Shown here in pieces: positions 25,352-33,554 of a stretch of 64,000 nt of DNA. Within the stretch, counting starts at the first letter, position 1, and the number at the start of each line of letters is the position of its first letter. The translations under genes were made by a program, and so were the position numbers. The notes below the pieces were generated by a model. The model ran no database searches. It worked only from the letters and a program-made list of their open reading frames with translations, and was not told where the DNA came from. The DNA comes from Catenulispora sp. MAP5-51. Its GTDB lineage: Bacteria > Actinomycetota > Actinomycetes > Streptomycetales > Catenulisporaceae. Location: contig NZ_JBGCCH010000008.1 in NCBI RefSeq assembly GCF_041261205.1, positions 124,001 through 188,000 on the forward strand. Direction: 5' to 3'.

Positions 25352-25411
25352 AGGCGTGAGCAGCGGCGGCAGTCAGAGGCGGTAACCGCGCTTCCAGCGT
25401 CACGGGGGAGC

Positions 25412-25432
25412 GGACCGGCGGCACACCGGTCC
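25412..25432. terminator. Possible bidirectional hairpin between convergent genes
   Basis: GGACCGG / CCGGTCC forms a 7-bp stem with a 7-nt loop, in the gap between the luciferase-like gene (plus strand) and the SARP gene (minus strand). Confidence 0.4.
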
Positions 25433-25498
25433 CCGCCCCGCCCCTCCGGTTCTCGCCCCCTTCTTGGGCACCCCCGCTTGACTCGTACTTACTTTTAC

Positions 25499-26485
25499 TT
25501 ACCTCGCCGGACGAAGCCGCGCCCCACCGGCTCCGCTCCGGTGATGACCGTGCGGCCTTCCCGGCGGGCAGTCGCACGCGGCGTGGACCGCCACGCTCTC
25601 CGCATCCCGCTCCGGATCCGGCGAGCGGCGCAGCGGACGCGGCTCGCGCCGCAGGACACCCAGGGAACCAGAGCTCTGCGCCGGGATCACGGGGTGCACC
25701 GGGCGTGCCGCGTGCTTGCCGCGGGTCCCCGGCAGATCCAGGCCGTCGTCGGAGGCCAGGATCGCCTGCTGCAGGTGCCGCAGTGCGCGTCCGGGTTCCA
25801 GGCCGAGCTGTTCGTTCAGCACGGCGCGCGCCGCCTGGTACGCGGCCAGGGCGTCCGCCTGCCGCTCCGAGCGGTACAGCGCCAGCATCAGCTGGTGGTG
25901 GAAGGTCTCGCGCAGCGGGTTCTCCGAGGTCAGGGAGTACAGGCGCCCGACCAGCTCGCGGTGCCGGCCCAGCGCCAGCCCCGAATCGATCCGCAGCTCC
26001 AGGCACTCCAGCCGGGTCTCCTCCAGCCAGGTGGTGAAGCTGGCGCCGATCGGCCCGTCGCGCAGATCGCCCAGAGCCGGCCCGCGCCACAGCCGCAGCG
26101 CCTCGTCGAAGCAGTGGGCCGCCTCCTCGTGCCGGCCGGTGCGGACGTGGCGGCGGCCGATCTCGGCCAGGTCCTGGAAGTCGTGGACGTCGAACTCGTC
26201 GGCGCCGATGTGCAACAGGTAGCCGGGCCGGCGGGTGGCTATGGGGTTCGGCCGGCCCGGGCGGTGGAGGAATTTGCGTAATTGGGAGATGTGGACATAC
26301 AAGGACGCTGACGCGCTGCGGGGCGGGTCGTCGTGCCAGATCTCCGCCATCAGCTGTTCGGCGGAGACGACCTGTTCGGCCCGAACCAGCAGGGCGCCGA
26401 GCACCACTGCCATCTTCCGTGCACTCGGTGCGGAGGTGACGCCCCCGTCCACCAGGCGCAACGGTCCGAGGATCTCGTATCGCAT
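25499..26485 (-). CDS. SARP (AfsR/DnrI-type) transcriptional activator
   Basis: This 328-residue protein has an N-terminal winged-helix domain (residues ~1-95: MRYEILGPLRLVDGG, VVSAEQLMAEIWHDDPPRSASASLYVHISQLRKFL, RRPGYLL) that binds direct repeats at promoters. The bacterial transcriptional activation (BTAD) domain follows (~98-245: FQDLAEIGRRHVRTG, ALRLWRGPALGDL, LRETFHHQLMLALYRSERQADALAAYQAARAVLNEQLGLEPGRALR). The last ~70 residues are Arg/Pro/His-rich and not conserved. The protein lacks the NTPase domain of larger SARPs. There is no recognisable Shine-Dalgarno sequence before ATG 26485, so initiation may be weak or start elsewhere. The 370-nt upstream region carries a reverse copy of the cluster motif and a GTCGCTAAAGCGAC palindrome-like site. 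Confidence 0.9.
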   Translation of the reverse strand: MRYEILGPLRLVDGGVTSAPSARKMAVVLGALLVRAEQVVSAEQLMAEIWHDDPPRSASASLYVHISQLRKFLHRPGRPNPIATRRPGYLLHIGADEFDVHDFQDLAEIGRRHVRTGRHEEAAHCFDEALRLWRGPALGDLRDGPIGASFTTWLEETRLECLELRIDSGLALGRHRELVGRLYSLTSENPLRETFHHQLMLALYRSERQADALAAYQAARAVLNEQLGLEPGRALRHLQQAILASDDGLDLPGTRGKHAARPVHPVIPAQSSGSLGVLRREPRPLRRSPDPERDAESVAVHAACDCPPGRPHGHHRSGAGGARLRPAR

Positions 26486-26643
26486 GATGTAACCAGCCGC
26501 ATTTCGCCGGTCCTGAACTCACGTGAAACCCGTGCGTACGACGGTGGGCACACGGTGCGGCGTCGATCGCCGCCGACGGGAGGCTCAGGACCTTGTCTCC
26601 ACCTCGCTCGTCGCTAAAGCGACTATTGCCGCCCCACATCTCG

Positions 26644-26667
26644 GGCGCATCAGAGAAAATACGTAAG
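26644..26667 (-). promoter_or_regulatory. Cluster regulatory motif, copy 4 (upstream of SARP gene)
   Basis: Read on the minus strand, CTTACGTATTTTCTCTGATG is followed by CGCC. It shares the core TAnGTAnTTTCTCTGATG with copy 3 and lies 163 nt upstream of the SARP start, in the same orientation relative to its gene as the other copies. The rest of the intergenic region 26486-26855 holds no gene. Confidence 0.6.
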
Positions 26668-26786
26668 TTGTGTTTCATGGGCTGTCAAGTGCCCGACCGG
26701 GTCATGTCCTGGTGGTTGCCGCGGCATTTCCGGCACCTCACGGGAAGCGGCCGCCGGCGGCATAGCCGCGGAAAAGGGCGGCTTTA

Positions 26787-26849
26787 GAGGCGCCTCCGAT
26801 GATGGCTTCGCACCCCGTTCGACGGGGTGCGGGGCAAGGAGGGAGGCGC
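26787..26849 (+). promoter_or_regulatory. Leader hairpin able to hide the epimerase ribosome-binding site
   Basis: GCGCCTCC at 26790-26797 is complementary to GGAGGCGC at 26842-26849, which is the Shine-Dalgarno region of the epimerase gene. Between them, CGCACCCCG (26809-26817) and CGGGGTGCG (26823-26831) form a second perfect stem with a TTCGA loop. The 5' arm is itself part of a perfect palindrome GAGGCGCCTC (26787-26796), so it could alternatively be a protein-binding site. Confidence 0.55.
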
Positions 26850-26855
26850 GCAGGC

Positions 26856-27644
26856 ATGGACATCGTCGGCAACGGTTTCCTGGCGGCCGTCATGGACCGG
26901 ATCGGATCGTCGCACCCCGGCGTGACCGCGCTCGCGGCCGGGGTGTCGACCGGGGTGCAGGTCCCCGAATCGGACTACGAGCGCGAGGCGGACCTGGTGC
27001 GCACGGTCGCCGACCACTGCCGGCGCAAAGGCCGGCTGCTGCTGTATCCGTCCACTGCGTCGGCCGGGATCTACGGGGCACCGGGCTGTACCGGCCGGGA
27101 ACAGGAGAAGGTCGTACCGGTCAGCCGCTACGGCTGGCACAAACTGGAGATGGAGGAGCTGATCGGCTCCTCGGGCGCCGACTATCTGATTCTGCGGCTC
27201 GGCAACGTCACCGGACCCGCGCAGCCCCGGCACCAGCTGGTACCGGCCATGGTCGACCAGGTGCGCTCCGGCCGGGTGCGGGTGCACCGTGCGGCCTACC
27301 GGGACCTGGTCGACGCCGCCGACGTCGCCTGGATCACCGACGCCTTGCTCGCCGCCGGCGCGGCCGGCGAGGTGGTCAACATCTCCTCGGGCATGCCGGT
27401 GCCGATCGAGATGATCCTGCGGCGGCTCGAATGCGGCCTCGGGATCCATCCGCGGCACGAGTACGTCGACGCGCCGTCCGGGCGCTACGCCGTCTCCCTG
27501 GCCAAACTGCGCAGGCTGGTGCCCGCGGTCGGCGCGCTGGGATTCGGGCCCTACTACTACCGCACGGTCGTCGACCGGTACCTCAGTGCCGAGGCGTCCG
27601 AGCTCGACGCGGCCGGCGCGCCGCTGCCGGCCGGCGCGAGATAA
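26856..27644 (+). CDS. NAD-dependent epimerase/dehydratase (extended SDR)
   Basis: This 262-residue protein is somewhat shorter than typical extended SDRs (300-340 residues). The N-terminus MDIVGNGFLAAVMDRI carries a shortened nucleotide-binding turn (GNGFL) in place of GxxGxxG. ALAAGVST corresponds to the NAAG-type strand, YPSTASAGIYG to the active-site Ser/Thr region, and SRYGWHKLEMEE (~90-101) provides the YxxxK pair. LILRLGNVTGP and HQLVPAMVDQVRSG, AYRDLVDAADVA are typical of sugar-nucleotide epimerases and reductases. Possible roles are a deoxysugar 4-ketoreductase or epimerase step, or ketone reduction on the polyketide. The ATG at 26856 follows GGAGG. The earlier in-frame ATG at 26799 would begin inside the hairpin region. 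The stop codon is embedded in the next cluster motif. Confidence 0.75.
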   Translation: MDIVGNGFLAAVMDRIGSSHPGVTALAAGVSTGVQVPESDYEREADLVRTVADHCRRKGRLLLYPSTASAGIYGAPGCTGREQEKVVPVSRYGWHKLEMEELIGSSGADYLILRLGNVTGPAQPRHQLVPAMVDQVRSGRVRVHRAAYRDLVDAADVAWITDALLAAGAAGEVVNISSGMPVPIEMILRRLECGLGIHPRHEYVDAPSGRYAVSLAKLRRLVPAVGALGFGPYYYRTVVDRYLSAEASELDAAGAPLPAGAR

Positions 27645-27663
27645 GTAGTTTCTCTGATGTGCG
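27640..27663 (+). promoter_or_regulatory. Cluster regulatory motif, copy 3 (upstream of ABC transporter operon)
   Basis: GATAAGTAGTTTCTCTGATG followed by TGCG. It overlaps the stop codon of the epimerase gene and lies 140 nt before the substrate-binding protein start. Confidence 0.7.
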
Positions 27664-27802
27664 GACCCTGATGTGTTGAAAGCCTGAAGGCGCGCCGCCG
27701 TCGTCCGCCCCGGTCGCCCGCCGGCCGGTCGCGCGTCGGCGGCGCGGCCTCGACTGCCACCGGGCCCTCGCTGCGGGTGCCGCGTATCCCTACAGGAGTG
27801 TC

Positions 27803-29560
27803 TTGTCAGGCATGAGCAGATCTCGGATATTCGCCGCCTTGGCCGCCGCTCGTTCATCCCGGACGTCCCAGTCGTTCCAGTCGTCCCAGATGTCCCAGAC
27901 GTCCTGGACGTCCCGTGGCCCCGGGCATACGGGCCCGCCCGGCCGCGGTCTGCGGCTCGGCGCCGTCCTGGCGGCGCTGACCTTCTGCGCCGCCACGGCC
28001 TGCGCCTCCGCTTCCTCGTCCTCGTCGGCCTCGGCCAAGCCGGTGTCCGGCGGCACCCTCGTCTACGCCTCCGACCAGCTGCCGGACTGCCTGGATCCGG
28101 CGGTCAGCCCGAAGGACGTGGTCGGGGTCATCGACCGCGGGATCGTGGACTCCCTGGTCTCCGAGGCCCCGGACGGGACGCTGCACCCCTGGCTCGCCAC
28201 GAGCTGGACGGTCTCGCCCTCCGGCACCGAGTACACCTTCAAACTCCGCTCCGGAGTGACCTTCCAGGACGGCACCCCCTTCGACGCCTCCGCGGTGAAG
28301 GCCACGCTCGACCACGTGCTCGCCCGGGCCACGGCGTCCCAGTACGCCGCCAGCCTGCTCGGGCCGTTCACCGGGGCGAGCGTGGTGGACCCGGGGACCG
28401 TCCGGATCACGCTGTCCGCACCTTTCGCGCCGCTGCTGCAGGCACTGAGCACGCCTTATCTGGGCATCCAGTCGCCGGCCGCGCTCAAGGGCAGTCAGAG
28501 CCAGCTGTGCGCGCACCCCGTCGGCTCCGGGCCGTTCTCGTTCGTCAGCTGGACCAAGCCGACCAGCCTGGTGCTGAAGAACAACCCGCACTACGCCTGG
28601 GCGCCGCCGGACGCGCCGCACCAGGGCGCGGCCTACCTGGACGGCGTCACGTTCCAGTTCAACACCACCGACGCCAGCCGGTTCGGCTCGCTCACCAGCG
28701 GCCAGTCGGACCTGGTGGAGGACGTCCCGCCGGTGGACGTCAAGACCCTGAAGGCGCAGCCGTCCCTGAAACTGCTCAGCGGACAGCAGCCCGGCGCGGT
28801 CTACACGATCGGCCTGAACACCGCCAAGGGCCCGCTGGCCGACCAGCGGGTGCGCGAGGCGCTCCAGCGCTCGATCGACCTGGACCAACTGGTGAACTCG
28901 CTGTACTTCGGCCAGTACGCGCGGGCCTGGAGCATGCTCAGCCCCACGACCCCCGACTACGACGCCTCGCTGGAGAAGAGCTGGCCCTACGACCCGGCGC
29001 TGGCCGGGCAGCTGCTCGACCAGGCCGGCTGGACCGGCCGCGACGCGTCCGGGTACCGGACCAAGGACGGCGCCACACTGGCTCTGCGCTGGCCGGTCAC
29101 CGGTGCCCGGCAGGACCGCTCCGCGCTGGCCCAGGGCATCCAGGCCGAGGCGAAGCAGGCCGGCATCCGGATCGACTACGTCAACGAGGACTCGGGCACC
29201 TATCTCAAGGACCTGATCAGCGCGAACCTCGACCTGGTCGACTCCAGCTTCATGCGCGACGAGCCGGACATCCTGCGCCACTTCTACGCCTCGGGCCAGA
29301 CCACCAGAAAGGGCGGCGCCAACGAGTTCGGGCTCTCGGTCCCGCAGCTGGACCAGTGGCTCGAGGGCGGAGCGGCCAGCGGTGACCCGGCGGTACGCAA
29401 GCAGGACTACGCACAAGCCCAGCAGTACATCATCAACCAGGCGCTGGCGATCCCGGTCTACGTACCGACCGCGTTGCTGGGCTACCGTACGGCGGTCCAT
29501 GGGCTGACCCTGTCGGCGGACAAGACCCCGGAGTTCTACGGCGTCTGGAAGTCCCGGTGA
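27803..29560 (+). CDS. ABC transporter substrate-binding lipoprotein, peptide (SBP family 5) type
   Basis: This 585-residue protein starts at TTG 27803 (AGGAG 4 nt upstream) or at ATG 27812. It has an unusually long N-terminal region (~48 residues) with a SQSFQSSQMSQTSWTS segment encoded by short repeats. A hydrophobic signal (LGAVLAALTFCAATAC) ends at a lipobox Cys, then a Ser-rich linker follows. The mature domain is SBP_bac_5: GGTLVYASDQLPDCLDP, LVSEAPDGTLHPWLATSW, YTFKLRSGVTFQDGTPFDA, VREALQRSIDLDQLV. It is the extracytoplasmic receptor of the importer encoded by the next three overlapping genes. In abyssomicin-type clusters a four-part peptide ABC system (AbyF) is also present. Its cargo there is not certain, and here too it may take up a signal or precursor rather than export product. 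Confidence 0.88.
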   Translation: MSGMSRSRIFAALAAARSSRTSQSFQSSQMSQTSWTSRGPGHTGPPGRGLRLGAVLAALTFCAATACASASSSSSASAKPVSGGTLVYASDQLPDCLDPAVSPKDVVGVIDRGIVDSLVSEAPDGTLHPWLATSWTVSPSGTEYTFKLRSGVTFQDGTPFDASAVKATLDHVLARATASQYAASLLGPFTGASVVDPGTVRITLSAPFAPLLQALSTPYLGIQSPAALKGSQSQLCAHPVGSGPFSFVSWTKPTSLVLKNNPHYAWAPPDAPHQGAAYLDGVTFQFNTTDASRFGSLTSGQSDLVEDVPPVDVKTLKAQPSLKLLSGQQPGAVYTIGLNTAKGPLADQRVREALQRSIDLDQLVNSLYFGQYARAWSMLSPTTPDYDASLEKSWPYDPALAGQLLDQAGWTGRDASGYRTKDGATLALRWPVTGARQDRSALAQGIQAEAKQAGIRIDYVNEDSGTYLKDLISANLDLVDSSFMRDEPDILRHFYASGQTTRKGGANEFGLSVPQLDQWLEGGAASGDPAVRKQDYAQAQQYIINQALAIPVYVPTALLGYRTAVHGLTLSADKTPEFYGVWKSR

Positions 29561-30498
29561 CCGAGCGCGCCGGCGCCGCCTGGCTGGCGCGCCGGCTGGC
29601 GCTGGGCGTGCTGGTCGTCTTCGGCGCGGCCACCGTGGCCTTCGCCGCCTTCCACCTGGTGCCCGGCGACCCGGTCAGGGTGCTGCTCGGCGGCCAGACA
29701 CCGACGCCGGACCAGCTCGCCGAGGTGCGCGGCCGGCTCGGGTACGACCGGCCGATCCTGGCCCAGTACGCGAGCTTCATCGGGCAGTTGCTGCGCGGCG
29801 ACCTCGGGTACTCCTTCCAGGCCCAGGAACCGGTGTCGCATCTGATCGGCAGCCAGCTGCCGCAGACCCTGGAGCTGGCCGCCGCCGCGTTGGCCCTGGC
29901 GCTGGCCGCCTCGGCGGCCCTGGCCGTGGCCACCGCCGGGCGGCGCCCGGTCCTGCGCGGCGTGTCCGGCCTGCTGGAGCTGATCGCGATCTCGACGCCG
30001 GGGTTCTGGGTCGGGGTGCTGCTGCTGACCTTCTTCTCCTTCCGGCTCCGGCTGTTCCCGGCGGTCGGGTCGCAGGGCGTCGGCTCCCTGGTCCTGCCCT
30101 CCGTCACCCTGGCCATCGGCCTGGTCGGCGTCTTCACCCAGGTGCTGCGCGCCGGGATCGAGCGGGCGCTGGACGAGCCGTTCGTGCTCAGCTCGCGCGC
30201 CCGGGGGACCGGGCAGGGCGCGGTGCGGCGGCGGCACGCGCTGCCGCACGCGCTGGTCCCGCTCATCTCGCTGTCCGGCTGGACCGTCGGCGCGCTGCTG
30301 AGCGGCTCGGTGATCATCGAGACCATCTTCTCCCGGCAGGGCCTGGGGCGGGTCGTCGCCACCGCCGTGGCCGGCCGCGACCTGCCGGTGATCACCGGGG
30401 TGACGGTGGTGTCCGCGGTGGGCTTCACGCTGGTGTCGGTGTTCGTGGACTGGCTCTCCCGGGTCGTGGACCCCCGGCTGCGGGAGGTCGCGATATGA
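29557..30498 (+). CDS. ABC transporter permease, DppB-like
   Basis: This 313-residue integral membrane protein has six hydrophobic segments and the DppB signatures: the N-terminal membrane span with FHLVPGDPVRVLLGG, GYDRPILAQYASFIGQLLRGDLGYSF, and the cytoplasmic EAA loop (~222-245: RARGTGQGAVRRRHALPHALVPLIS) that contacts the ATPase. It forms half of the membrane channel with the next permease. The start overlaps the lipoprotein stop (GTGA) and its stop overlaps the next start (ATGA), so translation is coupled across the operon. Confidence 0.92.
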   Translation: MTERAGAAWLARRLALGVLVVFGAATVAFAAFHLVPGDPVRVLLGGQTPTPDQLAEVRGRLGYDRPILAQYASFIGQLLRGDLGYSFQAQEPVSHLIGSQLPQTLELAAAALALALAASAALAVATAGRRPVLRGVSGLLELIAISTPGFWVGVLLLTFFSFRLRLFPAVGSQGVGSLVLPSVTLAIGLVGVFTQVLRAGIERALDEPFVLSSRARGTGQGAVRRRHALPHALVPLISLSGWTVGALLSGSVIIETIFSRQGLGRVVATAVAGRDLPVITGVTVVSAVGFTLVSVFVDWLSRVVDPRLREVAI

Positions 30499-31430
30499 GC
30501 GCGCCGGTTTCGATGCTCGGTGCCGATGGTGCGGACCACGCTGATTGCGCGGACCGTGCGGCCGGCGCGGCCGGTGCCGTCCGGCGGCGGCTGGCGGTGC
30601 CCGGGGCGGTCCGCGAGATCCCGTGGTACGTGCTGCTGGCCGGGCTGATTCTGCTGCTGATCGCGGCGGCGGCACTGTGGCCGGGGCTGTTCACCGGCAC
30701 ATCTCCCGACGAGGTGAACCCGCTCGCGGCGTTGCAGGGCCCCAGCGCGCACCACCTGTTCGGCACCGACCAGCTCGGCCGCGACGAGTTCAGCCGGGTC
30801 GTGCACGGCACCGGCACCTCGGTCGGGACCGGCGTCGCCGCGACCGCCCTGGCGTTGGCCGCGGGCTCCGTCGCAGGCGTGTTCGCGGCCACCGCCGGCC
30901 GGGTGGCCGACGAGGCGGTCATGCGGGTGTGCGATGTCCTGATGTCCTTCCCCGGACTGCTGCTGGCCTTGCTGGTGGTCGCGATCCTGGGCCCGGGCAC
31001 GGTCAACGCCGCCGTCGCGATCGGGGTGTCCATGACGCCGGGGTACACGAAGCTGGTACGCGGCCAGGCCCTGGTCGTCCGGCGCTCGGACTACGTCCGG
31101 GCGGCGGTCACCTTCGGCCGCCGCCGCACGGAGATCGACCTGCGGCACGTCGCCCCCAACGCCCTGGCCCCCCTGCTGGTGCTGGCCACGGTGACGGTCG
31201 GCGGCGCGGTGGTGGCCGGCGCCTCGCTCAGCTTCCTGGGCCTGGGCCCGCAGCCCCCCGCCCCGGACTGGGGCGCGATGCTCGCCGACGGCCAGAACTA
31301 CCTGGCCGCGTCCTGGGCGGTCGCGGTCTTCCCGGGCCTGGCGGTGACCACCACGGTGGTGGCGGTGACCGTCGTCGGCGGCTATCTGCGCAAGCGATTC
31401 GAGGGCGGGCAGACCAATGGCGGGTATTGA
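30495..31430 (+). CDS. ABC transporter permease, DppC-like
   Basis: In this 311-residue membrane protein, after a ~45-residue cytoplasmic N-terminus the first span (VLLAGLILLLIAAAALWPGLF) leads to the DppC/OppC landmark HLFGTDQLGRDEFSRVVHGTGTSV. A further group of spans and the EAA loop (VRGQALVVRRSDYVRAAVTFGRRRTEIDLRHVAPNALAPLLV) follow. C-terminal PDWGAMLADGQNY is also typical. It pairs with the DppB-like permease. It overlaps the preceding gene by 4 nt and the ATPase gene by 14 nt. Confidence 0.92.
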   Translation: MSAPVSMLGADGADHADCADRAAGAAGAVRRRLAVPGAVREIPWYVLLAGLILLLIAAAALWPGLFTGTSPDEVNPLAALQGPSAHHLFGTDQLGRDEFSRVVHGTGTSVGTGVAATALALAAGSVAGVFAATAGRVADEAVMRVCDVLMSFPGLLLALLVVAILGPGTVNAAVAIGVSMTPGYTKLVRGQALVVRRSDYVRAAVTFGRRRTEIDLRHVAPNALAPLLVLATVTVGGAVVAGASLSFLGLGPQPPAPDWGAMLADGQNYLAASWAVAVFPGLAVTTTVVAVTVVGGYLRKRFEGGQTNGGY

Positions 31431-33507
31431 TATGCACGAACCGCGCGTCCTGCGCGACACCGCCGTGGTCGAGGTCCGCGACCTGCACGTGACCTTCCCG
31501 ACCCGGACCGGCCCGGTCCACGCCGTCGCCGGCGTGGACCTCACCCTGCACACCGGCCGCTGCCTGGCGATCGTCGGCGAGTCCGGATCCGGCAAGTCCG
31601 TCACCGCCCGCACCCTGGTCGGCCTGGCCGGCGCCAAGGCCCGCATCCGCGCCGAGCGTATGGAACTGGACGGCATCGACCTCACCACCCTCACCGACCG
31701 CCAGTGGGAGCAGGTCCGCGGCCGTCGCGCCGGCCTGGTCCTGCAGGACGCACTCCAGTCCCTGGACCCGATCCGCCGCGTCGGCACCGAGATCGGCGAG
31801 GCACTGCGCAACCACCGCATCGTCGAGCGCCCGCAGCTCCAGTCCCGCGTGCTGGACCTGCTGGAGCAAGTCCACGTCCCCGACCCGGCACAACGCGCGC
31901 GACAGTACCCGCACGAACTGTCCGGCGGACTCCGCCAACGAGCCCTGATCGCCTCCGCCGTAGCCGCCGGACCCGACGTCCTCATCGCCGACGAACCGAC
32001 CACCGCCCTGGACGTGACAGTCCAGGCCCGCATCCTGGACCTGCTGGCCGCCCGCAAAACCGACGGCGCGGCCCTCCTGCTGATCAGCCACGACCTCAGC
32101 GTGGTGGCCAGACTGGCCGACCAGGTCGCGGTGATGTTCGGCGGCGTGTTCGTGGAACAGGGCACAGCCGCCGAGCTGCTGACCGCACCGGCGCACCCGT
32201 ACACCAGGGAACTGCTGGCGGCAGTGCCGACGCTGCACGCGAAGGGAACACGGCTGTCGGTGCCACTGCCCGGCCGCGCACCGGGGGCCGTCGCGGCACC
32301 GGACGCCTGCGTGTTCGCGGCACGCTGCCCACTGGCGGTGGAGCGCTGCCGGCAGGCCCCGCCGGTGGTCGAGCTGGGCGGCGGGCACGTGGCGCGCTGC
32401 TGGCGGACGGATGAGGTGGGGGCGGCCGGGATTTGGCTGGTGAGCGAGTCGGCGGCCGAGCTGCCGATCGCCCCGGAGGCCGGACCCGAAGCCGAGCTGG
32501 GAATCGCGCCGGTGGCCGAGTCGGCAGCCGAGCCGAAGCTGGTGGCCGGGCTGCCGGTCGAGCCAACGCTGGCTGCCGGGCTGCCGGTCGCGTCGGTGGT
32601 CGAGCCGAAGCTGGCGGCCGAGCCGAAGCTGGCGGCTGAGCCGAAGCTGGCGGTCGAGCTGAAGCCGGTGGCCGGGCTACCGGTCGCTTCCGTGGTCGAG
32701 TCAGCCGCTGAGCCAAAGTCGGCGGCCGAGCCGAGCCCCACTCCCGTCATCGAAGTCTCCGCCATCACCAAAGCCTTCCGCCTCCCTGACCGCTCCCATC
32801 GCCAAGTCGTCCGCGATGTCTCCTTCACCCTGGCGGCCGGCGAGGCCCTGGGCGTGGTCGGCGAGTCCGGGGCGGGCAAGACGACGGTGGCGCGCATCGT
32901 GCTCGGCTTGCTGGAGCCTGATGCCGGTTCCGTGCGGGTGCTCGGCGAGGCGTGGTCCGGGCGGCGGGAGGCGGAGCGGCGGCGGTTGCGGAGCCGGATT
33001 CAGTTGGTGCCGCAGGATCCGTTGGCCGCGTTCGATCCCCGGTATTCGGTGGAGCGGCTCGTCGGGGAGGCGCTCGGTGCGCCGGGCGCGCGGGGTGCGC
33101 GGGGGAGGCGGTCGCGGATCGCTGAGCTGCTGCGGCTGGTCGGGCTTGATGCGGGGCTGCTCGGGCGGCATCCGCGGGAGTTGTCCGGCGGGCAGCGGCA
33201 GCGGGTCGCCATCGCGCGGGCGCTGGCGCCGGATCCGGCGGTGCTGGTCTGCGACGAGCCGGTCTCGGCGCTCGATGTCTCGGTGCAGGCGCAGATTCTG
33301 GACCTGTTCGCGGATCTGCAGGACCGGCTCGGCGTCGCGCTGCTGTTCATCTCGCACGACCTCGGCGTCGTCCGCCATGTCTGCGACCGCGTGCTGGTCA
33401 TGCGGGACGCCGCTGTCGTGGAGACCGGGCCGGTCGAGGCGGTCTTCGGCGCCCCTCGCGAGCCCTACACCAAGGAACTGGTCGCGGCGCTGTCGCCGAG
33501 CGGCTGA
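31417..33507 (+). CDS. Fused dual ATPase of a peptide-type ABC transporter (DppD-DppF fusion)
   Basis: This 696-residue protein contains two full ABC ATPases, which are separate proteins in most dipeptide transporters. Domain 1 (residues ~8-330) has Walker A GESGSGKSVTART, signature LSGGLRQRALIASAV, Walker B VLIADEPTTALD, and ends with the oligopeptide/dipeptide C-terminal region containing spaced Cys residues (CVFAARCPLAVERC). Domain 2 (~447-690) has GESGAGKTTVARI, LSGGQRQRVAIARAL and VLVCDEPVSALD. Between them is a ~105-residue linker built of Glu-Pro-Lys-Leu-Ala-Ala and Ala-Gly-Leu-Pro-Val repeats (nt ~32430-32745). Both nucleotide sites look intact. The fusion ensures one-to-one assembly of the two halves. 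Confidence 0.9.
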   Translation: MAGIDMHEPRVLRDTAVVEVRDLHVTFPTRTGPVHAVAGVDLTLHTGRCLAIVGESGSGKSVTARTLVGLAGAKARIRAERMELDGIDLTTLTDRQWEQVRGRRAGLVLQDALQSLDPIRRVGTEIGEALRNHRIVERPQLQSRVLDLLEQVHVPDPAQRARQYPHELSGGLRQRALIASAVAAGPDVLIADEPTTALDVTVQARILDLLAARKTDGAALLLISHDLSVVARLADQVAVMFGGVFVEQGTAAELLTAPAHPYTRELLAAVPTLHAKGTRLSVPLPGRAPGAVAAPDACVFAARCPLAVERCRQAPPVVELGGGHVARCWRTDEVGAAGIWLVSESAAELPIAPEAGPEAELGIAPVAESAAEPKLVAGLPVEPTLAAGLPVASVVEPKLAAEPKLAAEPKLAVELKPVAGLPVASVVESAAEPKSAAEPSPTPVIEVSAITKAFRLPDRSHRQVVRDVSFTLAAGEALGVVGESGAGKTTVARIVLGLLEPDAGSVRVLGEAWSGRREAERRRLRSRIQLVPQDPLAAFDPRYSVERLVGEALGAPGARGARGRRSRIAELLRLVGLDAGLLGRHPRELSGGQRQRVAIARALAPDPAVLVCDEPVSALDVSVQAQILDLFADLQDRLGVALLFISHDLGVVRHVCDRVLVMRDAAVVETGPVEAVFGAPREPYTKELVAALSPSG

Positions 33508-33554
33508 ACCAGCCGATGTCACGTGCCCACTACCCGAACGGGAGAAGAAAAGCC

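Noticed and set aside
25293-26678. Minus-strand 461-codon frame over the SARP gene
   Set aside because: Wrong frame. The SARP/BTAD domains are encoded in the frame 25499-26485.
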